Notes: generated by a model from the sequence alone, not told the origin. Positions 25,955 to 34,576 are shown, counted from the stretch's first letter. The stretch: DNA of 64,000 nt from Bacteriovoracaceae bacterium UBA3083 (GCA_002366565.1 DFBJ01000013.1:62001-126000); one strand, 5' to 3'. Numbers and translations are program-made.

Positions 25955-27673
25955 TTAGAGAAGAAACTTCTTAGTTTTGGCTTCATCAATTGATTTAAGC
26001 GATTTAATTGTTCTTGGTCCATGGTCCATTAAAACTTTCACATTTGTTATATAGCCAAGACGTGAGACACAGAAGTTATAAGTCTTATTAACAGTTAAGA
26101 ATTTATCATATTTTTGGAAGTCACTATTTAATATTCTCATTCCATCAATTGCTATAATTTCATCACCAGCATTCAATCCATACTTGTGAGCAGGTCCATC
26201 TAGCTCTACAGACTTAATAATTACTCTGTCTCCATTTGTTGAAGTTGTGACTCCAAGAGAACTTGCTTTAGATTCAGTATATTCAACTTCAATAGACATC
26301 TCTTTTAAGAATGCCTCAAAATCTATTTCTTCAGTTGAAGTGATCATGCTTGAAAACTTATCACTTACTGTCTTATTCGTAAGAGATTCAATCATAGAAT
26401 AAACTTCATGATCTTCCATACCTACGTCTGGATTTGCTTTATACCTTTCCCACAGAAGATCTAATAGATCGTTAATCCCCTTACCTTCTTTTACAAGGAG
26501 TACATTCAATACAAAGAATACTAATCCACCCTTAAGATAATAAGATATTGAAGAGTTGTTTGAATTTTCATCTGGTCTATATAGCTTTATCCATGAGTTG
26601 AATGAACTATCCTCAAGAGAGTGAAACTTTCTTCCAGGAATTGAAAAGTATCTATTTAGATTTGTAGTCATTTTCTCTAGATATTCTTCTAGAGTTGTTA
26701 GACCACATCTATAAACAAATAACTGATCCATAAAGCTTGTAAGCCCTTCTGTAAGCCAATGCATTCTTGTCTTAGCTTCAGTTAAGTAATCAAATGGGCC
26801 TAATTCTTTAGGACGTATTCTTTTTACATTCCATGTATGGAAGTATTCGTGAGCAACGAGTTCTAGCCAGTCAGTATAGCCTTTACGATCAATAATAGAT
26901 CTCGAACAATATTGAAGTGCTGTTGAGTTCTTATGCTCAAGTCCTCCAAAGAGATTTGGAGCAAAGTGAGTTATAAAAGTATATTTTTCATATGGTATTT
27001 CACCCATAGTTTTTGAGATATGTTCAACAATCGTTTTGATATCTGCTTTAAAATCAAAGTCATTTTTCATTGTTGATCCAAACCAACAAAGTTCATGATC
27101 AATTCCATCGACTCTAAAACCATCAGTTTCCTGACATCCTATTTCGATAGGACTATCAATTAGATCATCATAGTTTTTAGCTGTGTATAGAAAGACTTCT
27201 CTCTTATCCGAAATATCTTTTAGACCGGTAGTTAACTTCGACCAAATTGGTGAGAACTCAACTTCTACTTCAGGGTCTAACATTTCTTTACCAAGCACTC
27301 CCATATAAATTGTAGGTCCATGTAAGAAGGCATGGCTTTCATCAATGTGAGAAGTTCTAACTGTTAATTCGTGACAGAAGACATCGTAGCTTATTTCAAA
27401 GTTTTCACTATCACCTTTGATTTCACCTTTAGTAAAATCTACTTCATAAACACCCTTATCTACTTGTTCGTAGTGAAAGAACTCTCCACCTAGATTTAAT
27501 GCTTTAAAGTTTTGAATATGCTTTCCATACTCTCTCATAAGATATGAGCCTGGTGACCAAGAAGGGATAAAGAAAGATAATTTAGAGTCCGTAGCTTCTC
27601 TTTTACCGTGTATAGTCACACTTAAGTAGTGAGTTTTAGGGCTTTCTATCTTTAACTTATACTTCAGTTTCAT
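25955..27673 (-). CDS. M61 family glycyl aminopeptidase with PDZ domain
   Basis: A 572-residue M61 peptidase. The zinc site is HEYFHTWNVKRIRP with the downstream Glu in LTEGLTSF, as in the family. The N-terminal domain has the SFFIPSWSPGSYLMREYGKH motif that binds the substrate amino end. The C-terminal ~100 residues include a PDZ domain (YGLNAGDEIIAIDGMRI). M61 enzymes release N-terminal Gly or Ala. No signal peptide is visible, so it is probably cytoplasmic here. Its own terminator follows. Confidence 0.93.
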   Translation of the reverse strand: MKLKYKLKIESPKTHYLSVTIHGKREATDSKLSFFIPSWSPGSYLMREYGKHIQNFKALNLGGEFFHYEQVDKGVYEVDFTKGEIKGDSENFEISYDVFCHELTVRTSHIDESHAFLHGPTIYMGVLGKEMLDPEVEVEFSPIWSKLTTGLKDISDKREVFLYTAKNYDDLIDSPIEIGCQETDGFRVDGIDHELCWFGSTMKNDFDFKADIKTIVEHISKTMGEIPYEKYTFITHFAPNLFGGLEHKNSTALQYCSRSIIDRKGYTDWLELVAHEYFHTWNVKRIRPKELGPFDYLTEAKTRMHWLTEGLTSFMDQLFVYRCGLTTLEEYLEKMTTNLNRYFSIPGRKFHSLEDSSFNSWIKLYRPDENSNNSSISYYLKGGLVFFVLNVLLVKEGKGINDLLDLLWERYKANPDVGMEDHEVYSMIESLTNKTVSDKFSSMITSTEEIDFEAFLKEMSIEVEYTESKASSLGVTTSTNGDRVIIKSVELDGPAHKYGLNAGDEIIAIDGMRILNSDFQKYDKFLTVNKTYNFCVSRLGYITNVKVLMDHGPRTIKSLKSIDEAKTKKFLL

Positions 27674-27753
27674 TTATTTGATCCTTTTTTTAAAAAATTC
27701 TTGAAATTAAGGTCTTCTTTAAGCTAGAAGCATAGAAAAAATGAATTTCAATT

Positions 27754-27781
27754 TTGAAAACTTACATGACAAACTTATTTT
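27754..27781 (+). promoter_or_regulatory. Promoter of HesB-like gene
   Basis: TTGAAA (27754-27759), a 16-base spacer and TATTTT (27776-27781). This places transcription start near 27788, so the CA-rich sequence that follows is an untranslated leader. Confidence 0.55.
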
Positions 27782-27792
27782 ATTCAAGTTTG

Positions 27793-27821
27793 ACACAACA
27801 CACACAACACAACACACACAA
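27793..27821 (+). repeat. CA-rich tract in 5' leader
   Basis: ACACAACACACACAACAC continuing to CACACA, almost free of G and T, followed by AAAAGAGAAATCACT and the ATG at 27835. It resembles the leader of the DksA-like gene at 4646. Confidence 0.85.
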
Positions 27822-27834
27822 AAGAGAAATCACT

Positions 27835-28251
27835 ATGGCCTTTAAGGAAAACAAAATTAACCCAGATCTTGTTGCCAAACCTGTGGTCTATTTTACAGAA
27901 AGAGCTTTTGATCAGCTTAATTTAATTCTGGAAAATGACTTTACACTATCAGGTAAATACTTTCGTATCCTCATCTCAGGAAAAGGATGTGATGGATTTA
28001 CATATTCTGCTGGATTCACAGATATCAAAGAAGAAGACTTCCAAGTTAAAATTGAAAATGTAGATACTGACGTAGTGATTCTACTAGACCCTTTTGCTGC
28101 CTTCTACTTACAAGAAAGCTCTGTAGATTTTGTACAGGATCTCGTAAACGACGTTGAAGGTTTTGTTATTACTAACCATTTACAAAAAAAGTATGCTGGA
28201 AAATTCTGGAGAAAAGCTCCAGAGAAAACTCCTCCTCTACTACAAGAATAA
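27835..28251 (+). CDS. HesB/IscA-fold protein lacking the C-terminal cysteines
   Basis: The start is ATG 27835 (MAFKENK) with a GAGA ribosome site; a longer frame to 27754 would translate the CA leader and promoter. The protein follows the A-type Fe-S carrier fold: YFRILISGKGCDGFTYSAGF (Cys52 equals the first carrier ligand), VVILLDPFAAFYLQ, SVDFVQDL and EGFVITN. Where IscA/ErpA/SufA have NPNxxxxCGCGxSF, it has NHLQKKYAGKFWRK and no cysteine. It is therefore unlikely to hold a cluster as classic carriers do. Six bases separate it from the LysR gene, suggesting one operon. Confidence 0.75.
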   Translation: MAFKENKINPDLVAKPVVYFTERAFDQLNLILENDFTLSGKYFRILISGKGCDGFTYSAGFTDIKEEDFQVKIENVDTDVVILLDPFAAFYLQESSVDFVQDLVNDVEGFVITNHLQKKYAGKFWRKAPEKTPPLLQE

Positions 28252-28257
28252 AAATAT

Positions 28258-29058
28258 ATGGATTACCGATATCTAAAGGCCTTTCTTTATACTGCAGAGT
28301 ATGCAAGCTTCTCTAAAGCTGCTGAGCAATTAAAAATTGCTCAATCTGCAGTGAGTAGACAAATTAAATTGCTAGAAGAATCTCTTGATGAAGAACTGAT
28401 TATGAGATCTTCTAAGAAAGTGTTACTTACTAATAAAGGTAAGGAGTTATTCTTAGTAGCAAAACAATTTGATGAAATGACTTCCGATATCTTTCAAAAA
28501 GAAGACAAGAGAGCATTGAAGATTGGTATTCTTAATGGCCTTCTAAAGAACTGGTTCACTCCCTACTTAATAAAGTATTGTAAGAAATATTCAAGAGAGC
28601 TGTTAATTCATATTGAAGATCAACCTCAACTTAAAGCAGGTATAGAGGACGGTCGCTACGACATCACATTCTCAACAGATAATTTACAATCTGAACTTGT
28701 GTCTTCTCTAAAGCTATTTCATGAAAGACTAGTGCTTATATCTAAAGATGAAATTGATATAGAAAATTTACATTTATACAGATGGATAGTATTTAGTGGT
28801 GGAGATAATCTCTACAAGATTAGTAAGAAGCCAAGTGAATCAATTATTACAGTGGATTCAATTGATACAATTCTTAGTTTAGTAAAAAGTAATTTGGGGA
28901 TTGCTGTTGTTCCAGATCATGTCTTGAAAAAGAATGAGAACTTAAATATATACAACTTAAAAACTCTTCCTGATTCAGATATCTATATGACTACGCTTAA
29001 CTATAAGCAGATGCCTGCTCATATAAATGAAATGACTTCCATCATAACTTCTAAGTAA
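28258..29058 (+). CDS. LysR family transcriptional regulator
   Basis: The N-terminal winged helix is typical: MDYRYLKAFLYTAEYASFSK, AAEQLKIAQSAVSRQIKLLE. A substrate-binding domain begins at ~90 (LKIGILNGLLKNWF) and ends at ~265, slightly shorter than the family's usual ~290-300. The effector is unknown. It starts six bases after the HesB-like gene with no Shine-Dalgarno, so it is probably co-transcribed and coupled. It may control that gene or the divergently oriented neighbours, but no LysR box (T-N11-A) is obvious. Confidence 0.88.
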   Translation: MDYRYLKAFLYTAEYASFSKAAEQLKIAQSAVSRQIKLLEESLDEELIMRSSKKVLLTNKGKELFLVAKQFDEMTSDIFQKEDKRALKIGILNGLLKNWFTPYLIKYCKKYSRELLIHIEDQPQLKAGIEDGRYDITFSTDNLQSELVSSLKLFHERLVLISKDEIDIENLHLYRWIVFSGGDNLYKISKKPSESIITVDSIDTILSLVKSNLGIAVVPDHVLKKNENLNIYNLKTLPDSDIYMTTLNYKQMPAHINEMTSIITSK

Positions 29059-29063
29059 TACTT

Positions 29064-29471
29064 CTATTGCTCTACAGAGAATAGGAAGTCATTTCCTTGG
29101 TAGATTTGCCACACTTTACCATCTTCAAAATCACCGACACAATAATCTAAGTTCTTACCAGAGATTATGTCTTGCAGACCATCTAGTGCATCTCTGTACG
29201 GTAATTCTTCATCAGGAAAGTAACCTCTAAATCCATTAATTGCTCTACCAAATAGCTTAACGGCTTCGCTATGGCTTCTAGATTCACAATTTAGATCTTT
29301 ATAATCAAATCGTTCATCAAAGTGTACCGCCATAGCTTGATCATAGTCCCATCTTGCAGACTCTAGGGCCCAAGAAACTTCTTCAATGGCCCTATTGGAC
29401 TTAACCGGGTTAGATTTTCCAAAAACTGAAGCTGATATAATTAAAAATAAAATTAGAATTATATTTTTCAT
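29064..29471 (-). CDS. Secreted hypothetical protein
   Basis: From the ATG at 29471 it begins with a signal peptide MKNIILILFLIISASVFG. The ~115-residue mature part is acidic with two Cys and Trp/Tyr-rich helices (EEVSWALESARWDYDQAM). No family recognised. It starts five bases after the stop of the upstream secreted-protein gene, so they form a two-gene operon. The 3' end lies five bases from the end of the LysR gene. Confidence 0.65.
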   Translation of the reverse strand: MKNIILILFLIISASVFGKSNPVKSNRAIEEVSWALESARWDYDQAMAVHFDERFDYKDLNCESRSHSEAVKLFGRAINGFRGYFPDEELPYRDALDGLQDIISGKNLDYCVGDFEDGKVWQIYQGNDFLFSVEQ

Positions 29472-29476
29472 AGCTT

Positions 29477-29848
29477 TTAATCCCAACGGTTATAGAGGAC
29501 GTTTATATTTTCCATCATATCTTTAGATACAAGGAAATATCCGTCATCGTTCTGTAAGTAACAAATTTTAGAGTTACTTATTCCTCTTACAATTTCACTA
29601 CATTTAACAATGCTATTGTCTTTATTACTTGAAATTTCACAATCAAGATTTCCATAAAGTTTTTTCACTGCTTCTCTAGCAAAAGAAGAAGGGTTAGATT
29701 CAAAATCAGATTCAACATCAAACTCATTAATTACAAATGACTTACTATCAACAGAGTGATCATCCGAAAGGGCTGCACTACAGTCATAGCTTGCATTTGC
29801 CAGTTGAATTGAACTGAGGACAAGAATTAAAGATAATAAATACTTCAT
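29477..29848 (-). CDS. Small secreted cysteine-containing protein
   Basis: Signal peptide MKYLLSLILVLSSIQLANA with cleavage before SYDCS. The mature protein (~104 residues) has four Cys, in YDCSA, NLDCEIS, VKCSE and KICYLQ, which suggests two disulfides in the periplasm. No family recognised. AGGTGA precedes the ATG. It is first in an operon with the secreted protein gene at 29064. Confidence 0.65.
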   Translation of the reverse strand: MKYLLSLILVLSSIQLANASYDCSAALSDDHSVDSKSFVINEFDVESDFESNPSSFAREAVKKLYGNLDCEISSNKDNSIVKCSEIVRGISNSKICYLQNDDGYFLVSKDMMENINVLYNRWD

Positions 29849-30017
29849 AGGTCACCTCACTTTTTTGTTTTGTACGACCAAATTATCTATGTCTGAAATA
29901 TAGGCCAGGAGGTGCTCTTTTTAAATAATATTAGTCGGATACAATCTATCCAATAATTAGATATCAAATAACGCAACATTCACATAATTCGATGTAAAAT
30001 TCTGTAAGAAGGTTTGA

Positions 30018-30443
30018 TTAAACCATTTTTTCTGATGAATTCGAGAGTATCAACTCTCCCTTTTCAACTTTTTGTCTTACGACCTGCATCACTTTCTCAA
30101 CGCTTTCCTCAACTTCTGAAACAGGACGAAGCTTACCATTTAAAACGGCCTGGATTTCCTCACGAATAGAAGTCGATACATTTTCAAGAATATGCTTTCT
30201 TAGCTCTTGTGATGCCAGTCTCAGGGCCAAGGCAAGGTCGTTTAGATTAATCTCTCTAAGTAGTTCAACAAGCATTTTAACTGTGATGAACCTTAAGTCT
30301 TCAAAGACAATAAGGTTCTTCTTTAATAGCTCTGCCATATGAGGGTCTTTCTTTGCGATATCAGTAAGAATTCGCTCTCTCTCCACCATAGATAGTGCTG
30401 AGAGCATCTTAGCAGCCTCTTTCACTCCCCCTTTGAATAACAT
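30018..30443 (-). CDS. FliG middle/C-terminal-like protein
   Basis: The whole 141-residue protein aligns with the FliG middle and first C-terminal subdomains. It shows GGVKEAAKMLSALSMVERERIL, PHMAELLKKNLIVFEDLRFI, LLREINLNDLALALRLAS, LRKHILENVS and VEESVEKVMQVVRQKVEKGEL. The N-terminal membrane-ring domain of FliG is absent. At the torque helix, where E. coli FliG has Arg281 and Asp288-Asp289, this protein has Ser and Ala-Val, so it is unlikely to drive rotation. AGGAG lies five bases before the ATG, and the gene follows hldD by eight bases. Confidence 0.75.
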   Translation of the reverse strand: MLFKGGVKEAAKMLSALSMVERERILTDIAKKDPHMAELLKKNLIVFEDLRFITVKMLVELLREINLNDLALALRLASQELRKHILENVSTSIREEIQAVLNGKLRPVSEVEESVEKVMQVVRQKVEKGELILSNSSEKMV

Positions 30444-30451
30444 CAGCTCTC

Positions 30452-31429
30452 CTAGTAGTGCTTATCTCCACCTATTAAGTAGTTTTTAACATAGTCCTCA
30501 ACTCCATCTTCCAATGAAGTAAATTTGAAATGAGGAAGAAATTCTTTAAACTTAGTCATGTCTGCTTGAGTATAATATTGATATTGATTTCTAAATCTCT
30601 CAGGCATATCTATGAATTCAATATTCTCTTCTTTTCCCATGGCCTTAAAAGTTGAAACCATAAGGTCATAGAAGCTTCGAGCACTTCCTGTTCCAAGATT
30701 ATAAATCCCCGAGAAGTTTGCAGAGCTAGGGTTCATCATTTCGATCATAGCTCTAGCAATATCTTTTACATAAATAAAATCTCTAAGTTGTTTTCCATCT
30801 TCAAAGTCTTCGCGGTGAGATTTAAAGAGTTTAACTTTTCCAGTCTCAAGAATTTGACCATAGGCCTTATGAACAAGGGAGCGCATATCTCCCTTATGAA
30901 ATTCATTTGGTCCGTATACGTTGAAGAACTTTAATCCAAACCATTGCGTTGGATGTCTATCTTGTTTTAAAACCCACTCATCAACTAGTTGTTTAGAGTA
31001 TCCATATCTATTAAGTGGAGTTAAATCTTTTATCTTTGAGTGATCATCGCTATATCCATTCTCACCATCGCCGTAAGTTGCAGCAGAAGATGCATATACA
31101 ATAGGAATATCTCTTTCAGTCGCGAGTTCAAAAAGTACCTTTGAGTACTCTACGTTGTTTCTCATGAGATAATCCATATTAAGCTCTGTAGTTGCAGAAC
31201 AAGCACCAATATGAAAAATAAAACTTACCGATTCAATAACTTCATCAATAATTCCATGGAGAAACTCATCACAGTTAAAGTAATCATGATATTTTAATCC
31301 TACTAAGTTAGACCATTTTTCTGACTCAGATAATCTATCTACAACTATGATATCTTCTCTTCCAAGAAGGTTTAACTCTTTTATTAAAACACTGCCGATG
31401 AAGCCTGCTCCACCTGTAACTAAAATCAT
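30452..31429 (-). CDS. hldD: ADP-L-glycero-D-manno-heptose-6-epimerase
   Basis: HldD converts ADP-D-glycero- to ADP-L-glycero-manno-heptose for LPS inner core. It is a short-chain dehydrogenase with GGAGFIGS (NADP loop), DRLSESEKWSNLVGL (family signature), YASSAATYGDG and the YGYSK catalytic pair. The substrate motif is FFNVYGPNE. Length 325 is as expected. It implies heptose-containing LPS. It is first gene of a two-gene operon with the FliG-like gene; no other LPS genes are adjacent. Confidence 0.95.
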   Translation of the reverse strand: MILVTGGAGFIGSVLIKELNLLGREDIIVVDRLSESEKWSNLVGLKYHDYFNCDEFLHGIIDEVIESVSFIFHIGACSATTELNMDYLMRNNVEYSKVLFELATERDIPIVYASSAATYGDGENGYSDDHSKIKDLTPLNRYGYSKQLVDEWVLKQDRHPTQWFGLKFFNVYGPNEFHKGDMRSLVHKAYGQILETGKVKLFKSHREDFEDGKQLRDFIYVKDIARAMIEMMNPSSANFSGIYNLGTGSARSFYDLMVSTFKAMGKEENIEFIDMPERFRNQYQYYTQADMTKFKEFLPHFKFTSLEDGVEDYVKNYLIGGDKHY

Positions 31430-31620
31430 GACTACTTCCTTAACTAAATAATATATTAAATATAATACACAATATTAGCTAAGTTAGCCATACTTCATGG
31501 CCATTAGAAATCACCACTTATACTATTTTAACCTCTCTCAGAAAGCAGTACTCAGTCAATAATCAACAAATGTGCGAAGTTATATTCGCCCGATAAATCA
31601 GGCTAAACAGTCATGAGCGA

Positions 31621-31643
31621 AGTATTCTAAACACCTGAATACT
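31621..31643. promoter_or_regulatory. Inverted repeat upstream of the small secreted peptide gene
   Basis: AGTATTC (31621-31627) and GAATACT (31637-31643) around a 9-base spacer, 65 bases before the peptide ORF. It may be an operator. The remaining part of the 279-base gap (31430-31708) must contain the promoters for hldD and the peptide operon; I see no confident boxes. Confidence 0.3.
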
Positions 31644-31708
31644 CATAAAATGCTTAGAAATAGTGTTAGTCGTGAGAAAATCAACAATGTTGAACGTCTG
31701 AGGTGCTT

Positions 31709-31855
31709 ATGAAAATTATTACTCTTTTATGCCTACTTACTTCTAGTAGCTTCTTAGGAAGAAGTGAGGTGAATTCGCAGTTGTCACTAAAGTCATCTAC
31801 CAAATGTACCCCAAATTCATCACCAGGCTGCAAAGTAAGACCAAAAGTAAGTTAA
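31709..31855 (+). CDS. Small secreted peptide with two cysteines, 48 residues (proposed)
   Basis: The frame begins MKIITLLCLLTSSSFLG, a signal peptide, and is preceded by GAGGTG at good spacing. The remaining ~30 residues are Ser/Lys rich with two Cys nine residues apart (TKCTPNSSPGCKVRP) that could close a disulfide loop. It lies 63 bases upstream of the periplasmic protein gene and its histidine kinase gene on the same strand. A 10-bp hairpin (31872-31881 with 31897-31906) lies between. Signal peptide plus good ribosome site make it a likely gene; its role is unknown. Confidence 0.55.
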   Translation: MKIITLLCLLTSSSFLGRSEVNSQLSLKSSTKCTPNSSPGCKVRPKVS

Positions 31856-31918
31856 ATCTCTTTTGCCAAAAAGAATTATTTACGACACAATAAATAAAAT
31901 AATTCTAAAGGTAAAAGT

Positions 31919-32395
31919 ATGAAATATATAATAATAGCATTATTCGCAACCCTATCTCTTAATGCTTACTCTGTTAAATATTCCAAACAGAAAGTTTACC
32001 TAAAAGGTAAAGTGAAAGAAGAAAAGACTTTTACAATTGAAGATATATCTAAACTTCCACAGACCACACTTACTATTAATGATCCATATTCAAAAAATAA
32101 AGAGATTGCCTTTGAAGGAATTTACCTTTCTAAACTCTTTGATCTTTATGCTAAGAAGTCTGCGACTAAAATTGAAGTCATTGCAATTAATGATTACAAA
32201 GTAATAATCGATATAGATTTCGTCAGAAGAGAAAAAATGCTTCTAGCAATTAAAGGTGATGGAAAGTACTTATCGGTAAGAGAAAAAGGTCCTGCTAGAA
32301 TTGTAATTCCGGGAAAAGGAAAATTTGGAGAAGGGACCTTAGCTAAAGAAGGTGTAAACTGGGTTTGGTTTGTAAGGACTATTAAATTCCTGTAA
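31919..32395 (+). CDS. Periplasmic molybdopterin-oxidoreductase-fold protein without cysteine
   Basis: Signal peptide MKYIIIALFATLSLNAYS. The mature 140 residues follow the sulfite-oxidase/YedY-like fold (PF00174 type): FTIEDISKLPQTTL, FEGIYLSKLFDLY, VIAINDYKVIIDI, LLAIKGDGKYLSVREKGPARIVIP. There is no Cys anywhere in the protein, so it cannot bind molybdopterin in the normal way through Cys. Such degenerate domains often sit next to sensor kinases. AAAGGT precedes the ATG, and its TAA overlaps the kinase ATG (TAATG), so the two are translationally coupled. It is probably a periplasmic sensing partner of that kinase (inference). Confidence 0.7.
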   Translation: MKYIIIALFATLSLNAYSVKYSKQKVYLKGKVKEEKTFTIEDISKLPQTTLTINDPYSKNKEIAFEGIYLSKLFDLYAKKSATKIEVIAINDYKVIIDIDFVRREKMLLAIKGDGKYLSVREKGPARIVIPGKGKFGEGTLAKEGVNWVWFVRTIKFL

Positions 32396-33753
32396 TGCAA
32401 TATACAAAACTTCTTAGAAACTCCATAAAAAGTTATATTATCTTGGGAATGACCTTTCTCTTTGCAGGGCTATTCATCGGCATCATTGGGCACTGGACCC
32501 TATCAGTAAATAGAAACTCTCTTCAAAGAGTATACTCTTTTAGACTATTCTCTAGAGGAAACTTTCAAGTCATTGCTGCGAACCTTCGATCAATGACATC
32601 TCTCTCTCAAGCTATCTATGAAAAAGATAATGAAAAACTAGAAGAGGGGTATCTTCACCTTGAATCTGCTTATGGATTCCTAGTGTCACTAGACTCAGAG
32701 CTCTACTTACAAGGAAATGAAAGTTCCCTTGATGATAAGCTTGATACTTATGATCTACTTCTAGATCAGTATTCTGAAATTTTAGAAAACCCATTTTCAA
32801 AGAAATCATATGAGAGAAGTCTTGAACTTCAAAAGAGAATCAGTCTATTAAATCAGTACCTAGGGTATGCAGAGTCTGAATTCTGGAAACAAAGAGCAGA
32901 AGACTTCGAAAATATTCGCCTTAGAAATAAAAATATTGAGAAAATATATTGGACCCTAGTCTTCTCATTCATCGTTGGTCTCTTTATCTTAATTTACTTT
33001 TTCCTAGAGCGTCTAAAACTAGAGGCGGTACTAGAAAAGCAAAGATTAGATATGGTTGCAAACTCAAGACTGGCAGCTCTTGGGAGTTTTTCTGCTGGTA
33101 TTGCTCACGAAATCAACAATCCATTAACAGTTATTCAATGGAGATCAAAGTCCATAAAGAAACATCTTGAAAACATACAAGATAAAAATCCTAAGTTAAA
33201 ATCTGATCTTGAAAGTATTGAAAGCAATACATTTAGAATTGATAAGATAATCAAAAGTATAAAAACTCTATCAAAGAACGCTGAAAAAGATCAAAGAGAA
33301 AATGTCCTTATCAGCTCAATAGCAGAACAATTAAACGATATACTCTCACCTAAGATAGCGACAGAGCATTTGAACTACAAATTCATTACGAACTGTAGCG
33401 ACCAACTAATCTATGTAAGAGAAGTACAAATTATTCAAGTTCTAATAAATCTCATTAATAATAGTATTGATGCCATTAAAGACTTAGATGCGAAATGGAT
33501 AAGAGTAAGCATTGACCGTAAGGCCCATCACTTTGAAATTTCTGTAACTGATAGTGGACTTGGAATACCAAAGAGGCTTCAACCTCACCTATTTAATTTA
33601 TTTTTCACTACCAAGTCTCAATCAAAAGAAAATTCAGGAATTGGTCTATCACTATCTCATCAAATAATTAAAGACCATAACGGAACACTTTCCTACAATG
33701 CAAAATCAGAAAACACACAGTTTATTATAACTATTCCAATAAAAGAAAATTAA
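32395..33753 (+). CDS. Membrane sensor histidine kinase
   Basis: Transmembrane helices at ~13-33 and ~184-204 flank a ~150-residue periplasmic helical sensor. The cytoplasmic part has the H-box AGIAHEINNPLTVIQW (phospho-acceptor His238), then the HATPase domain with N-box LINNSIDAIKD, G1 DSGLGIP, F-box LFNLFFTTK and G2 GIGLSLSH. There is no receiver domain and no response-regulator gene nearby, so it is an orphan kinase. Coupled to the gene for the periplasmic cysteine-free protein upstream. Its stop shares four bases with tatC on the other strand. Confidence 0.92.
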   Translation: MQYTKLLRNSIKSYIILGMTFLFAGLFIGIIGHWTLSVNRNSLQRVYSFRLFSRGNFQVIAANLRSMTSLSQAIYEKDNEKLEEGYLHLESAYGFLVSLDSELYLQGNESSLDDKLDTYDLLLDQYSEILENPFSKKSYERSLELQKRISLLNQYLGYAESEFWKQRAEDFENIRLRNKNIEKIYWTLVFSFIVGLFILIYFFLERLKLEAVLEKQRLDMVANSRLAALGSFSAGIAHEINNPLTVIQWRSKSIKKHLENIQDKNPKLKSDLESIESNTFRIDKIIKSIKTLSKNAEKDQRENVLISSIAEQLNDILSPKIATEHLNYKFITNCSDQLIYVREVQIIQVLINLINNSIDAIKDLDAKWIRVSIDRKAHHFEISVTDSGLGIPKRLQPHLFNLFFTTKSQSKENSGIGLSLSHQIIKDHNGTLSYNAKSENTQFIITIPIKEN

Positions 33754-34487
33754 GACTTATGATGTCTTTCTAAGTAAGGATGAACTACTAGTGCCACTGC
33801 TAGAATTCCTACTTCAAATAGGACTGTCAAAGGCAGCCATAGCCCAAGCATTGTAATAACATCGGGAGGAGTAAGTATTGCACTCAGAGCTGCAAATCCT
33901 ACATAGACATAACTTCTAACAGAACGCAGAGAGTACTTTGTCACAAGCCCCATGAATCCTAAAATTAAAAGTAAATTTGGTAATTGAAATATAATTCCAA
34001 GAAAGACTAAAACTTTTGAAGCTAGAACTAAGTACTCTTTAAGAGAGATCGTAGCTGTAACATTAGATACGCCAAATCCCATTAGTGTTTCAAAAGTAAG
34101 AGGAAATACAAGGAAATATCCGAAAGCAATTCCTAACCAGAAGAGAACAAAGCCGACGAGAAAGAAAGGTCTTACACCCTTAGCTTCATGATCATAAAGA
34201 CCTGGCTTTATAAATTTCCATAACTGCCAAAACCAAAGTGGTGATGAAACAATGACACTTGACCAAAAAGCTACTTGGAACTGACTAAGTACTTTATCTA
34301 AAAGACCAAGGTAAATAACCTGACCACCTTCATTCTTTAGAGCTCCCCTTAAAGGAGTCAAAAGCATCTCAGAAATGACATCTGCTTGCGCATAACAAAC
34401 AATAAAGCTAATCGCTAAAATGGCGACAACTTTCACCATTGTTGATCTCAATTCTTCTAAATGTTCAACTAAGGACATTTCTTTCAA
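33750..34487 (-). CDS. tatC: Twin-arginine translocase subunit TatC
   Basis: TatC is the Tat substrate receptor in the inner membrane. Six hydrophobic helices and family motifs are present: MSLVEHLEELRSTMVK at the N-terminus, FWQLWKFIKPGLYDHEAK, FFLVGFVLFWLGIAFGYF and SAILTPPDVITM. Length 245 is normal. GGAG lies six bases before the TTG at 34487, so the TTG rather than the ATG at 34478 is the start. tatA/tatB are not in the window. Confidence 0.95.
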   Translation of the reverse strand: MKEMSLVEHLEELRSTMVKVVAILAISFIVCYAQADVISEMLLTPLRGALKNEGGQVIYLGLLDKVLSQFQVAFWSSVIVSSPLWFWQLWKFIKPGLYDHEAKGVRPFFLVGFVLFWLGIAFGYFLVFPLTFETLMGFGVSNVTATISLKEYLVLASKVLVFLGIIFQLPNLLLILGFMGLVTKYSLRSVRSYVYVGFAALSAILTPPDVITMLGLWLPLTVLFEVGILAVALVVHPYLERHHKS

Positions 34488-34576
34488 TGAATTCTCCAGT
34501 ACTTACGGTAGATTTCCTCTCAATTAGTATGTTAAAATCTTAAGAAAATTGGTCATATACCGATATACACTTATAT

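Noticed and set aside
27754..27834. N-terminal extension of the HesB-like protein
   Set aside because: It would start inside the promoter and translate the CA tract to a Thr/His/Gln run; ATG 27835 has a ribosome site and gives the normal fold.
31588..31596. Sigma28 (flagellar) -10 motif CCCGATAA upstream of the small peptide
   Set aside because: The matching TAAA-type -35 is missing at the right distance.
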